Positions 44,369 to 55,455 of a stretch of DNA of 64,000 nucleotides are shown one piece after another. Position numbers and translations under genes: made by a program. Positions within the stretch are counted from its first letter, which is position 1. Every line of letters begins with the position of its first letter. Source of the DNA: Chelydra serpentina (taxonomy: Eukaryota; Chordata; Testudines; Chelydridae). Where the stretch lies: assembly GCA_037349315.1 (NCBI GenBank), contig JBAIAC010000003.1:15500501-15564500 (forward strand). Direction: 5' to 3'. A model generated the notes under the pieces. It saw only the letters and a program-made list of their open reading frames with translations, was not told the origin of the DNA and made no database searches.

Positions 44369-45554
44369 TGATCAGATCTCGGTCTGCCAAGGGGGGGCCA
44401 AGCCTGGCTCAATAGCCAGTAAGAGGAAGAAAAGTAAAGAGAGGCAGACATGCCAGGATGCCATTTGCGAGGTTGTACCCGAACAATGGAGCGGGGATTA
44501 TCATCCAGGCCCTTCCTTCTGGGTAAGGCTTATGCTGGGTTAGTGTCACACCCAGGGTGGAGCCTCCCCAGGCCCCTGCTCTGGGGCATGGAGAGGAGGA
44601 TTCCCTTCCAAGGGGAATGTCCGGGTCTCCTGCAGGAGCTCACACCCCCTCCCATTGCTGCTGTTGCCTCCCACTGCAGCGAGGCGAGAATAGCAAACCT
44701 CCCTGGAGTGAGTCCGAGGAGGGAGGCGCCACAGGGCGGGTGCTGGGCAGCAAGCACGTGAAGGCCGAGTGCTGGGAAGCTGCTAGCCTGCCAGCTCAGA
44801 GACTGAAGTCCTGGCTTTGTTCATAGAACAAACACCGCACAGACCCCCTGCGGCACCGGGAGCACATCGCAAACATGACTTGGGCAGGCCTCCGCCAGCC
44901 GAGAGAGGGGCCCCAATAACCTGCTGCTTCTCCCTCGCAAGAGCTCCCTGGGACAGCCCCCTGGTGACAGGGGCTGGGAGGAGAGCACCCTGGCAGCTGT
45001 GCATGAATGGCCACTGTCTGGGCATTGCAAGGTCTAAAGCCCAGGTCAGCAGGTGAGAGGCTGGCTATAGGGAGCACGACTACCTGGCTGTGGGGGTTGG
45101 TACTTAGACTGGTTTCCACCCAACCCAGCACTGGCGTAACTCAATGGGGTTGCGTGCCCCCCCCCCCGCCCTTTGTTGTTGTGGGGCAGCGCTCTCACTT
45201 CAGCTGCAGAGTGTTCCACGGCTGTGTAACTTACAAGGTACAACACAGGGATGAAACGAAAGTGACAATAAGCTGCCTGGAACCAAACTGCGCACATCAC
45301 ACCCACGCTGGCTCTGGTTAAAAAGCACCTTTAGCGAAACGAGTGCCAGCCTGTGTGCAGACAGGCCTTGAGCGCTTTGAAAAAGCTTCTGGTAGCTGCT
45401 CTGTACCCAGCCCAGCGCTGTGCGCAGCCAGAGTCCGAATCCAGCCAAAGGCTTTTCTTGCCCTTTCCTCCCTGGAGAGCTCAGCCTGCAGCACAGCGCT
45501 GCCTCCTCAGGGGGTGACTTACTTGATCTCAGGGCTGCATCCTGGCAGGCACAC
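44369..45554. other. Unrecognised sequence
   Basis: No gene or familiar repeat; GC-rich with overlapping domainless frames on both strands. Confidence 0.3.
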
Positions 45555-46020
45555 TCAGGCCTTGTCTAGCTGATGAAAGAGGGGCTGGTAACCCACTCAC
45601 GTGAGTTAACCTGATTCCAAACAGCCCTGTGCAGACAATTCACAATGGTGTTAGCTGGAGTTAGCGCCTGGGCTGGGGTCCTCATCTAGGCTCCAACAGC
45701 TAACATGGAGTTAAAGGGGACACCCTTCATCTACTCTAGGAAAAGTGGGGAGTTAGCTAAACCAGACCTAACCTCCTCCGCTTTTCCTCGCCGAGACAAA
45801 GCCAGGCTGCAGCTCTCTGCAGCGAGCTCACAGCATTAACAAGCACTCTTTTGCCTTGGCTAGACTAGGATAAAAGATGTGCTCCCACACGAGAGCACAC
45901 ACATGTTAAATAACATGTTTGAACTTTCTAGTGTGAATAAGATGGTGAGTGTCTAACAGGGACTAAGCAGTTTAACCTGTTAAACACTCACTGCCATGGC
46001 TAGACTAAGCATCGTAAGCC
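45555..46020. repeat. Possible pair of MITE-like repeats
   Basis: The boxes ggccttgtct (45561) and gagacaaagcc (45794-45804) form a short inverted pair around gagttaac/gttagct motifs. Directly after it, ccttggctagactagg and ccatggctagactaag bracket 45855-46010. No target duplication was confirmed. Confidence 0.3.
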
Positions 46021-46964
46021 TTCTGCTAGGTGTTGTCAGCAACAAAAAGGGCTGGGTTAAATTAGAGCCAAAACTTCATCCTCCAGGGGTTTAAAACAAA
46101 GAGAACCTTATGGGGAGGGGCCACCAGAATGAACGTGGGAAAGGCAGCAGTTAATAAGCCAGCAGCCTGCCAAGGTAAGAGTCCCACCTCTGCCTCCAGG
46201 ATGTCTTAGCAAGAGTCCCTCAGTCCTCCTCCCACCGTTAGGAGTGGCTACTGAATTCTAGCCACTTCCCAGCTTCCCTGCTCACACCCAGGTGCCAGCC
46301 CCAATGGGGAGAGCTGCATGGGGTTCTACTACCCAACGCGATTCCATTGGAGTCACTGGGTTACAAGGCTCCTTGCTGTGGTGTCAGCCCAAGCTGCTTG
46401 GCCCTGTTACCTGCCTCAGCTTGGTGGCTTGTCTTCAGAGAGGGGCCAGGGGCATGTAGGGCTCTTCGCATACTCCTTGTTTCCAGGGAGCCACTCCCAG
46501 CAGCAAACATGAACCCCTCCCCCTCTTTCTATTCTGGGCCAGGCTCTCTTGCCCAACCTTGCCAGACTGTGGTTTTGGTCAGGGTGACCCTTCCTGGCAG
46601 GCACATTTACAGCTGCTGTTCACTGCCCCCTTAGTTTCCCACAGGGATAATAAAGGCCCGTCACCCTCGCACTTAAAACGTCATGGAACTTTGACTAAAA
46701 CATCCCGAACCGTCACATAACCGAAATGCCAGTAAGGCCTGGCCTCCTCCCTCACTCCTCCTGGCTCACCCTGAGACCGCACCTGAGCGCTCCCTCCCCC
46801 AGGGAGTCCCTGGCCACCGTCGTTATCAGGCAGCTCTGGGCCACGCTTCTTTCATTTCACCCCCAGGCGCCAATAGCCAGCTCCCTGCTCACCAGGGCTT
46901 TCATCCTACTAAGGTCTAGCTGCCATATAGCTCTTTCCATCGGCAAGGGCAGGCCTGCGGTACA
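46021..46964. other. Unrecognised sequence
   Basis: Nothing recognised. Confidence 0.3.
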
Positions 46965-47875
46965 CAATTCAGTCGACTTAAGTTAAGTTGAGGTACAGCC
47001 ACCGCAGTAATTAAAGAGGTGGGTCACGTCCACACTATGCGCCGTCTGTCAGCGGTGCGTGTCCACCAGGAGATCATCCACCCACTTAACTGTGTGGGGC
47101 ACTGACAGCTGAGTCCCGCTACCCCGGGCTGACAACTAGAGCCTCGCCCCCCCCCCCCCTGCACCAGGGCTGACAGCTAGAGCCTCCCCCCCCCCTTGCC
47201 CCACACCAGGGCTGACAGCTAGAGCCTCCCCTTGCCCCTCACCCCGCACCAGGGACAGCGTGAGCCCACTCCCTGACAGCGGGTGTCAGCCGCCCAGGTC
47301 CGGGGAGCTCCAGCTGTCAGCCGCCCGGGGCCGTGGGGGCTCCCGCTGTCAGCCGCCCAGGGCTGTGGGGGCTCCCGCTGTCAGCCGCCCGGGGTGGGGG
47401 GGCTCCAGCTGTCAGCCACCCGGGGCCAGGGGGCTCCCGCTGTCAGCCGCCCGGGGTGGGTGGGCTCCATCTGTCAGCTGCCCGGGCCAGGGAGCTCTCA
47501 CTGTCAGCCACCCGGGCCAGGGGGGCTCCCGCTGTCAGCCACCCGGGCCGGGGGGGCTCCCGCTGTCAGCCACCCGGGGCCGGGGGGGCTCCCGCTGTCA
47601 GCTGCCCGGGGCCGGGGGGGCTCTAGCTGTCAGCCACCCGGGGCGGTGGGGGCTCCCGCTGTCAGCCGCCAGGCAATGTAATCAAAGCAGTGGCTACACA
47701 GGCACTGCGTCGCCCTAACTACATCGACCTAAGCCCGGCGCCTCGCACGGAGGTGGGTGCAGCGGGTGAGTCACATCGGCGGGAGCACCACTGTAGCACA
47801 GACACGGACAGCGTTAGGTGGATGTGAGCTGCCTCCCGTTGACCTAACTCTAGTGGAGACCAGGCCAAAGGCTCT
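46965..47875. mobile_element. MITE-like element with internal minisatellite
   Basis: The left side (attcagtcgacttaagttaa, gtccacactatgcg) and right side (cgttgacctaactctagtgg, agaccaggcc) resemble the two ends of a turtle MITE family with cgacctaa boxes. The middle is filled by C-rich gctgacagctagagcctccc repeats (three units, 47130-47230) and then the 31-bp minisatellite. The exact termini are uncertain. Confidence 0.45.
47284..47672 (+). repeat. 31-bp minisatellite, about 13 units
   Basis: Units built on ggggctcccgctgtcagccg recur with tgtcag at 47284, 47315, 47347, 47379, 47410, 47441, 47472, 47502, 47533, 47564, 47596, 47628 and 47660, i.e. spacing of 30-32 bp with 31 the commonest. Variation is mainly G-run length and transitions. 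All plus frames stay open across it, giving spurious glycine/proline/serine peptides. Confidence 0.92.
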
Positions 47876-49135
47876 GGCCGCTGGTTCTCACTAAAGCTAA
47901 TGGCCTCTCCAGGCGGTGGGGCTGGGGCGGGAAGGGGGGTGAAGGAAGAATCCCTCTGCAGGTGCCGCACAGGAACCCAGTGTGGCTGCCAGCACCGACA
48001 TCATCGCCTTGGAGGTGGCAGCTCATTGTGGGCCAGTGAAGGAGGATGAAGAGCTTCCCCCCCCACCGCACGGAGTGCCAGTCATACGGCTGGAGCAGCC
48101 TCTGCAGCCCCCATCTCCCAGAGCAAGGGGCCAGAGGAACTATGTAGTGTCCGATCCCCAAGCCCCCGCCTCCCCCCATGTAACAGTGTGCAGGGAATTG
48201 GGCTCTGGGCTAGAGTGCAGGGGCATGTGCCCATCCCTGACCTCCCCTTTGCACAGCGGCAGAGCCCCAGTTCCCCAGGAGAGCCCCGCCCCGCCCACAT
48301 TGGGGAAAGCAGGCTGGGCCCACATGGAACCCAGGCTGGCCTGTGTGGTTCTCTGCCCCCCTCTGGTAGTCAGACCACATGTGGCACTTTAGGATTCTGC
48401 AGCCAGGCCCTGCGGCGTGGCTGATACAGTCCTGGCCCCTATGGGGAGACCCGTGTTCCCAGCGGGGTGAGGGGCTGGAGCCCTCACCCAGCTCTCTGCC
48501 CCGCCCCCCCAGCAGTCAGATCACACATGGCAGGGTGGGACTCTGCCAGCCCTTTAGCTGAAGCCCTAGAGCCTCATGCATTTGAATCCCGTGGCCGCGG
48601 GTTCAGTCCGCACACAGCGTCGAGGGGCTAACGCACCTTTCACGTGAGCAGCCGTACGTGTGTTTGGAAAGGCTGACCCTCGAGCTGGCTGTGGCAATCT
48701 GGCCCTGGTGTCAGGATTACAGCGTTTTGAACAGCCTTTCGGCCGCTCTGGCTCAAAGCCTGCCACAGGGACAGGCGATCTTTACTGGTGCTCTCACACC
48801 CCGGTTTGACAGCTGATCAGGAGCTCCTGTGCCTGGCACCCAGGAAGCCTCAGTTACCACCAGGCCTATAATCGCCTGGGATTCCTGGTTTCAGGCTTCC
48901 CTCAGCACCCAACAACTCACAGTCGTCGCGCTGAAGACCAGGAGGGCCCCCAGTCTGACTTCCTGCATAGCACAGGCCACCAGCACCATGCACCCGCACA
49001 GCAAACCTGGAAACTGAAATGAGACCTAAGCATCACAACCCACCAGGAGAGCCCCAGGTACCCCTATGCCCAGGGCCCCTGCAATGGCAGGGATTGATTA
49101 AGTGACCCGTCCCCCAGGATGACCCAGCCTCCTCA
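47876..49135. other. Unrecognised sequence
   Basis: No gene or familiar repeat was recognised in this GC-rich stretch. Confidence 0.3.
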
Positions 49136-49491
49136 TCAGAGGCACCAACTTTCCAATGTGCGAGAGGGAGCTCGACCCCTGGCCCCGGCCCCGGCCCCGG
49201 CCCTGCCCCCACTCCCACTCCACCCCTTCCCCCAAGGCCCCACCCACATCTTCCCGCCCCCGTTCTACCCCCACCCTGCCTCTTGCTGCCCTGTTCCACC
49301 CCTTCCCCCGAGCGCACTGCATCCTCGCTCCTCCCCTCTATCCCCCAGCACCTCCTGCATGCGGTGAAACAACTGATCACGGTGGGTGGAGGCACGGGGC
49401 GGGAGGGGGGAGCTTATAGGAGGGTAGAGCACCCACCATTTCCCCCCTGTGGGTGTTCCAGGACTGGAGCACCCACGGACTCATTGCCTAT
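49136..49491 (-). mobile_element. hAT-like non-autonomous element (ATAGGCGCCRACT family)
   Basis: The left end agaggcaccaact and right end gactcattgcctat are decayed inverted ends. Near-matching cctcctca (49128-49135) and gctcctca (49492-49499) flank it at 7 of 8. The stem gtgggtgttccaggactgga with gcacccacgg lies inside the right end. A ggcccc run at 49183-49202 is expanded. Confidence 0.68.
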
Positions 49492-49499
49492 GCTCCTCA

Positions 49500-51054
49500 T
49501 TGCTCTCTGCTCCCATCCCACTGCCTGGAGTTTTCCCATTGAAGTCAGTGGGAGCAGTGAGGCTGACGCTGGGCATGTCGGGAAATCTGTGCATGTCTGT
49601 GGATTGCCGTGCTCCAGGAAATACTGCTGGGGGTTGGGAAGAGCGCAAGGGTCACACAGGGAGCCTTGGAGGAGATGCAAGAGTTGTGCTCTCGGTAAGA
49701 TGCTTTCATACACTACTCTTATCTTTGGAAGTGGTTTCTGTGGTGAGCTGGCCCAGGCAGTTCCGATCCCTCCAGGGCTAGTCGGTGTGGGTCAGGTGAC
49801 TTCAGCTCTGGGAGGGGCTGAGGAGATGATGCAGTCCTTCCGCTAGACTGTCACATCTGTTCTGAGTCAGTTTGAAAGTCAATAATCCTTCCGTGACCAT
49901 TCAGTTTCACTCTGCAGGCAGGGTGGGTGTCGTCACATGTGACAGATCCCAGAACCGGTGGCTCTTGACTATCTGTAGTAGTCAGTTCCCTGACCACCTT
50001 AGTGTGGCAAACAGCTGCAAAAGGGCCATAGTTTGTGCATGTATTACAGCGTCTCCAACCTGTGTGTGATGCTGAGCCCGTTTGGGTTTGCGAGAAGGTC
50101 TGCATATGCTCTGGGGCACACAGCACCCCTTTCTATTAGCACAAGGTGCCCGGTGTGACAGTTCCACAGGCCTGCACCTGCGCTCAGGAGAGACCCTGCG
50201 GTTTGCTTGCCCGTGGTTTTCAGGAGAGAAGGCTGCTGGCCAGGCATTCACTGCTGGAGGTGTTGGACTCTGGAATTTGCTCCTGCCCTCCAGCACTTGG
50301 CTTTGTTCGTGGTCTGGGAGCACTGCACAGCTCATCTGTTCTCCTGGGCGTTTTGGGGTAGTCAGATGGGGCTAGCAGAGGTTTGTGGGGCCGGTGAGTC
50401 AGTATTACCCTCGGGCTTGGGAGGGTAGAATAAATGTAAAGCAGCTGCCTCCTGTGGGGTTATTTCATTAACGCAGTGACCGATGGATGAGCACTTTATA
50501 TAACAGCAGCGTGAGACAGGGAGCCTGGCAAGAGCTCTGGCAGAATGTTTTCCGTAGGCCTCTGCTCAGTGTATGTTTAGGATCACACTTATCTAGTGAA
50601 AACATGCAGCTATAGGCAAGGAGGGGGCCTCACTCTCCCACCCTGTTTCCAGCCCCATGCGGAGACCTGGCGTCTCTCTCCCACAGCACGCTCCCAATCT
50701 GAGATTTCAGGAAACAATCAAACTTGAAGAAAGTTCGCTGCGTGGCCGTTCTCTTGGCCTCAGTGCCCCAGACTCTCTCCCTCGCTGGCGCTTTGCATTG
50801 GTGGTACAGACAGCAGAGCCTGGCTTGTGGCAATCACTCCCCCTTGCATAACCCCTGCTGGGATCTGAATCCTGAAACTCCATTAACACTTAGAAGTGGT
50901 TCAAAGAACTCAGTTAACACTCTATGCTGTGATTGCACCTCCTGGTGTCCAGTAAATACCAGATATATGGCTCTTCCCCTGCGCGTCTGACTCACATGAA
51001 ATCTCAAACTGCTGCCAGTCTCCTGCCCTTAACAGTAGACCTTGCTAGAACTGC
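49500..51054. other. Unrecognised sequence
   Basis: No gene or familiar repeat was recognised; several 60-120 codon frames on both strands lack domains. Confidence 0.3.
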
Positions 51055-51478
51055 AGTTGTGTTGTGGATTAGAAAACATGCCTTATAGTGATAGATTTAA
51101 GGAGCTCAATTTATTTATTTTAACAAAGAGAAGGCTAAGGGGTGACTTGATTACCAACAATAAGTATCTACATGTGGAATAAATATTTAATAATGGGCTG
51201 TTCCATCTAGCACAGAAAGGATGTTCTAGCATTGAACATGATCCAATGGCTGGAAGTTGAAGATAGGTAAATTAAGACTGGAAATACAGCATAAATTTTT
51301 AATTGTGAGTAATTAACCATGGGAACAATTTACAACGGGTTGTGGTTGATTTTTAAGTCGACATAGGATGAAAAGATCTGCTCTAGGAATTATTTGGGGG
51401 GAAGGTCTCTGGCCTGGGTTATACAGGATATCAGACTAGATGATCACAATGGTCTCTTCTGGTCTTGGAATCTATGAA
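51055..51478 (+). mobile_element. CR1-like LINE 3' end
   Basis: The phrases ggattagaaaacatgcctta, gagaaggctaaggggtgact, gatctgctctaggaattatt and actagatgatcacaatggtc, with final gaatctatgaatct, are in CR1 3' order and match the complement of 38426-38945. The coding tail is fully decayed. Confidence 0.78.
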
Positions 51479-51489
51479 TCTGAAACAGC

Positions 51490-52230
51490 TCATAATTATA
51501 CTAGAGAAGCCGCTGCCAAAAAGCATCCCACTCATCCAACTGTTGGAAAAGGAAACTGGGGCTCATTCACCTGCACATCCACCAATGTGATATATGCCAT
51601 CATGTGCCAGCAATGCCCCTCTGCTATGTACATTGGCCAAACCAGACAGTCTCTATGCAAAAGAATAAATGGACACAAATCAGACATCAGGAATCATAAC
51701 ATTCAAAAACCAATAGGAGAGCACTTCAATCTCCCTGGTCACTCAATAACAGACCTAAAAGTGGCAATTCTTCAACAAAAACTTCAAAAACAGACTCCAA
51801 CGTGAAACTCCAGACCTGGAATTAATTTGCAAACTGGACACCATCAGATTAGTCCTGAATAAAGACTGGGAGTGGCTGGGTGATTACAAAACCTAAACCT
51901 AATTTCCCCAATACTAATTTTCCCCTGCTGTTACTCACACCTTCTTGTCAACTGTCTGAAATGGGCCACTCTCATAACTACAAAAGTTATTTTTCCTCCT
52001 TGGTATCCTGCTGTTAATTGAATTGTCTCATTAGACTGACTCCCCCCCCACACACACACTTGATAAGGCAACTCCCATCTTTTCCTGTACTATGTATATA
52101 TACCTGCTACTGTATTTTCCAGTCCATGCATCTGATGAAGTGGGTTCTAGCCCACAAAAGCTTATGCCCAAATAAATGTGTTAGTCTCTAAGGTGCCGCC
52201 CACAAGGACTCCTCATTGTTTTTGGATTAA
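51490..52230 (+). mobile_element. Penelope-like element 3' end with GIY-YIG endonuclease
   Basis: The frame at 51440-51805 contains VIYAIMCQQCPSAMYIGQTR and then the GHKSDIRNHN and PIGEHFN blocks of the same GIY-YIG nuclease seen at 39698-39994. After a frameshift near 51790 the coding tail continues to about 51895 (a block with DTIRLVLNKDWEW). A 3' UTR follows with gcatctgatgaagtgggttc and cttatgcccaaataaatgtg, and the end is near 52230. The reverse transcriptase domain is missing, and the left end abuts a CR1 tail. Confidence 0.85.
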
Positions 52231-52329
52231 ACCTCAAACCTTGGACAAATACCGCCTCATGCTCCGGGACAGTTTGGGATTAGGGAATCACTGGGCTCCT
52301 CATGAGAATTGGTTGGGGGAGGAGGAGGG
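52231..52329. other. Spacer
   Basis: Nothing recognised. Confidence 0.3.
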
Positions 52330-52935
52330 AACATTTCCAGCAGAAGATTTTGACTTTTCAGTGAAAATTCAAATATTGAAAAATTTCAGCCAAGACCCTA
52401 AAAAATTCATTTTGGAAATGCTGCCATGATGCCTCATGGGAATTGCAGTTTAGGTGCTTCTTGCTTGATTCCCTCCTATAGGTCAGGCTCCCTGGTTGGA
52501 CTACATCTCCCATGACGCACCATGGCAAAGGGGCGAGGGGAGGTGGTGCATCATAGAGGTAGTCTGGCCTGTGAACCCAGCTTTAGATGAGCGTGAGAAC
52601 ATGAGGCTACCAACCTACAACTCCCATGAGGCCCTGCAGCAGCATTTCCAAATCACAATATTTCAGTTTTGGGGTGTTGAGTTTTGTTGACAAAAAGCAG
52701 GCACTGTTCATGAAAAAAATTGTCAAAAAGCCCCCCAATTTTCCATCCACAAACAGTTTATATCAGCAGTGTCCAATATGTTCGCCACTAGCCACATGTG
52801 GCTAATAGGCTATTAAATTGTGGCTAATGCATGTGGCTTTTTTATAATGTGGCTAATAAGAAAAATTCAAAACCTCAAGTGTGGCTAGCAGTGTGGCTAG
52901 CATCGAATTTCTATTGGCCACCACGGGTTTAGATG
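52330..52935. repeat. Old fold-back repeat and a second short repeat
   Basis: At 52335-52735 the left arm (ttttgacttttcagtgaaaa, catttccagcagaag) and right arm (caaaaagcaggcactgttca, ttgtcaaaaagccccccaat) flank a gactacatctcccatgacgc core, as in the 23885 copy. From 52750 to 52930, repeated atgtggctaat and gtggctag phrases form another small repeat. Confidence 0.45.
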
Positions 52936-53089
52936 GAAAATTTTCAACCATCCCTACACACACCTGTGTGGAGAGGCAGGTGTATTACAGGGTACAGTAC
53001 CACCTGCTGCCACTGGGGGCGCTCTGGAGCTGCTGCACATCGAGGGCAGGCAGCAGAATAGGTGCAGAGCAGAGAACCCAGGTCTCTGC

Positions 53090-53370
53090 AGGGCTACAGC
53101 GGAACCTCAGAGCTGCGAACACCTCGGGAATGGAGAGCTCTGAAATGTTCATAACTCTGAACAACACGTTATGGGTCTTTCAAAAGTTTAGAACTGAACA
53201 TTGACTTAACACAGCTCTGAGACTTGACCATGCAGAAGAAAAATGCTGCTTTCCCTTTAGTAGTTTACATTTACCACAGTACTGTGCTGTACTGGATTTT
53301 CTTTTTGTCTCTATTATTGCCTGATTGTGTGCTTCCAGTTCCAAATGAGGTGTATGGCTGACTGGTCCCC
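53090..53370. repeat. DNA-transposon remnant (one end)
   Basis: The start ctacagcggaacctcagagc followed by gttcataactctgaac and later ttcaaatgaggtgt-like text is one half of a turtle DNA repeat that I recognise by its gaacctcagag terminus. The opposite terminus was not found; sequence turns C-rich after 53370. Confidence 0.4.
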
Positions 53371-53804
53371 TTCTGCCCAAAGCCCACGCCCCTTCTGCAT
53401 CCCCACCTCCCCGCTGGAGCCCAGACCCCCTCCCCACACCGCAGCTGCTGGCCCCCACCCCAGGCTAGTGCCCCCAGCCCCGGAGTGGGTGCCCTGGGGT
53501 GACAGGAGGGAGGGAGGGCACGGCTGCAGCACCTCCAGCCCCAGAGCAAAGGGAGGGCAGGTGGTGCGGCCCAAGCTGGGGCCACCCCAGAGGGAGACTG
53601 GAGCAGCTGTGCTGAGCGGAAGCAGGAGGGGGAGGGTTTGGGGGCCATGCCTGGCTGTTTGGGGAGGCCTGGCCTCCCCCAGCCTATGGTGGCCGCCGCC
53701 CATGTCTGGGACCAACATGGCTACAACAACACGGGTATAAAGGAGGCAGATTGGGAACTTGCATTCACCCTCTGACAATACAAAGATATGGAAACATGCA
53801 AGGA
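53371..53804. other. GC-rich unrecognised sequence
   Basis: Nothing recognised; open frames on both strands overlap. Confidence 0.3.
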
Positions 53805-53970
53805 CATTGAAAGGGGGCCAGTTCTAAACTGACCAAAGAAACACTTTACACAATGTGCCATTCGCTTGTGGAACTCATTGCCACGAGGGAACATTGAAGC
53901 CAAGCGCTGAGCAGGGTTCTCACTAGGCTTGGACATGTCTCTGGATAACAATATTCATGAGTACAATAGT
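53805..53970 (+). mobile_element. Old CR1/L3-type LINE tail
   Basis: The phrases ctttacacaatgtgccattc, gcttgtggaactcattgcca and gaagccaagcgctgagcagg are the C-terminal tail of a CR1-related LINE. No open frame remains. Confidence 0.55.
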
Positions 53971-54649
53971 ATGGACTAAATAAAGAGCAGCTTTGGGGGG
54001 GCCAGAAGCTCTCCTGCTTCAGAGCATAAGCCGGCCTCCAACTAACAGGGGCCAGAAGGAAGCCTTCTCTGAGGACAGACTATCCCATAACTGAGGGGGT
54101 TCTTGCACCTTCCTCTGAGGCAGCTGGCAGACAGAGGATGCTAGAGGAGTTGGGCCACAGCTCTGATTCAGTCGGGCACTTCCATGTTCCTAAAATAGCC
54201 ATGAAAATCAGCAGAAAAAGACAGGAAGAAATGCAGTGCTCGGCCAGAGGTCCCGCTGAGTGACTGAGAGACCCACCCACCCCTCTCTGTGTGAGGCAAG
54301 CATCTGCCAGCATTCCTCTGGCAGTCTGGGACTGGTGCAGGGGGACCAGAAGAGTCAGCTCTTGCCAAAGGGAAGATGTTTGCTTCCAAGTGGGTTCAGA
54401 GGTTTTAGAGTCATTTAAATTCAAAGCTCACCAGAAAAATGTTTTTCCATTTGGAAACAGCCTATCCTGAGCACACACAGCTCTCTCTCCAGACTCTATC
54501 CCAGTTAGCTTATGTCAGCAATGGACACATGATGGTCAATTCAAGCACAGCTGGAAAGGTGGACTGACAGATGTGATGAGGCCAGGTCCGTAATGCACAC
54601 CTGGACCATGTAGCTGTGGCCATCGGGTCAGATTCCAATCTGTGATGGT
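53971..54649. other. Unrecognised sequence
   Basis: A scrap gatgaggccaggtccgtaat near 54575 resembles CR1 pol text near 41858. Nothing else recognised. Confidence 0.3.
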
Positions 54650-54735
54650 GGAGTTACCTCCACATTCATACTGGAGTATCTGTATGAATACCTCTTCAGT
54701 GGAGTTACTCCACATTCATACTGGAGTATCTGTAT
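54650..54735 (+). repeat. 51-bp tandem duplication at the 5' LTR edge
   Basis: The unit ggagttac..tccacattcatactggag..tctgtat starts at 54650 and again at 54701 (51-bp period). The second unit stops at tctgtat, exactly where the LTR begins; the first continues gaatacctcttcag. The LTR therefore inserted within, or at the edge of, the second unit. Confidence 0.85.
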
Positions 54736-55383
54736 TGTGATACAGCATGGCCAGAAGGCAGCAGGAGAGTGATCTAGGATGAGGAGAAGCCTTATTCCCT
54801 GTAGATTAATTAAAAGCACCTGAAACCAATTAGAGCACCTGAAGCCAGTCACCTGATAAAATCCCCCTGCTTCAATCAGCCAGAAGAGGAGTTGGAGCAG
54901 AGTGAGGAGGAGTTAGAGCAGTTTGGAGGAGCTAAAGGAGAGTGATTTGGTGGTGGAGCAGAGAGCAGTTTGGAGGAGTGAAGCAGAGTGGATTGGTGGT
55001 GGAACAAAGAGCAGTTTGGAGGAAAGCGGAGGAGAGTTTTGAGAAGTGCTGCGGCGGGCTAAGAAGACCAAGATCCTAGGTAAAGGGACACCTGGCTTGT
55101 GCAGAGGGAAGGCAGGAAGCCCCACAAGCTGAAGGTCAAGAGAGGGAAGTAGCCCAGGGGAAAGAATCACTGGTACAAGTGGTTCACCTGCTATCATAGG
55201 GCCCCTGGGCTGGGACCCGGAGTAGAGGGCGGGCCCGGGTCCCTCCCTCTCCACTCCCCTTCCCTGGGATACTAGTAGGATAGCTGTTACCCCAATTCAG
55301 GGGCAAGAAATGGCACCCTGAAACCCCCCCCACAAGAAGAGAAAGTGCGGGACCCATCATAGTAGTGCCGGCAATTTTCCACA
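54736..55383 (+). repeat. 5' LTR of the Gmr1-type gypsy element
   Basis: The LTR begins tgtgatacag and ends ttttccaca, 2 bases before the primer binding site. Its first 192 bp (54736-54927) match 59174-59365 with three transitions. The middle carries gagcagtttggagga three times in about 100 bp. No TATA box is obvious. It would hold the promoter and polyadenylation signals of the element. Confidence 0.85.
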
Positions 55384-55385
55384 CG

Positions 55386-55403
55386 TGGTGTCAGGGGTGG
55401 GAT
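55386..55403 (+). promoter_or_regulatory. Primer binding site, tRNA-Leu type
   Basis: TGGTGTCAGGGGTGGGAT lies 2 bases after the LTR. It begins with TGG, the complement of the tRNA CCA end. From memory of vertebrate tRNA-Leu 3' ends, it matches with about one mismatch. It is where minus-strand DNA synthesis would be primed. Confidence 0.8.
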
Positions 55404-55455
55404 CTCTGCGCTGGGGACTTAAACCAGGGTTAGCCAAAACAATCCAGTCCTTAAG

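Noticed and set aside
47260..47718. Glycine/proline/serine-rich 'protein' of about 150 codons
   Set aside because: It is a translation of the 31-bp minisatellite, open in all plus frames.
53314..53778. 154-codon antisense frame
   Set aside because: GC-rich, domainless and overlapped by equally long frames on the other strand.
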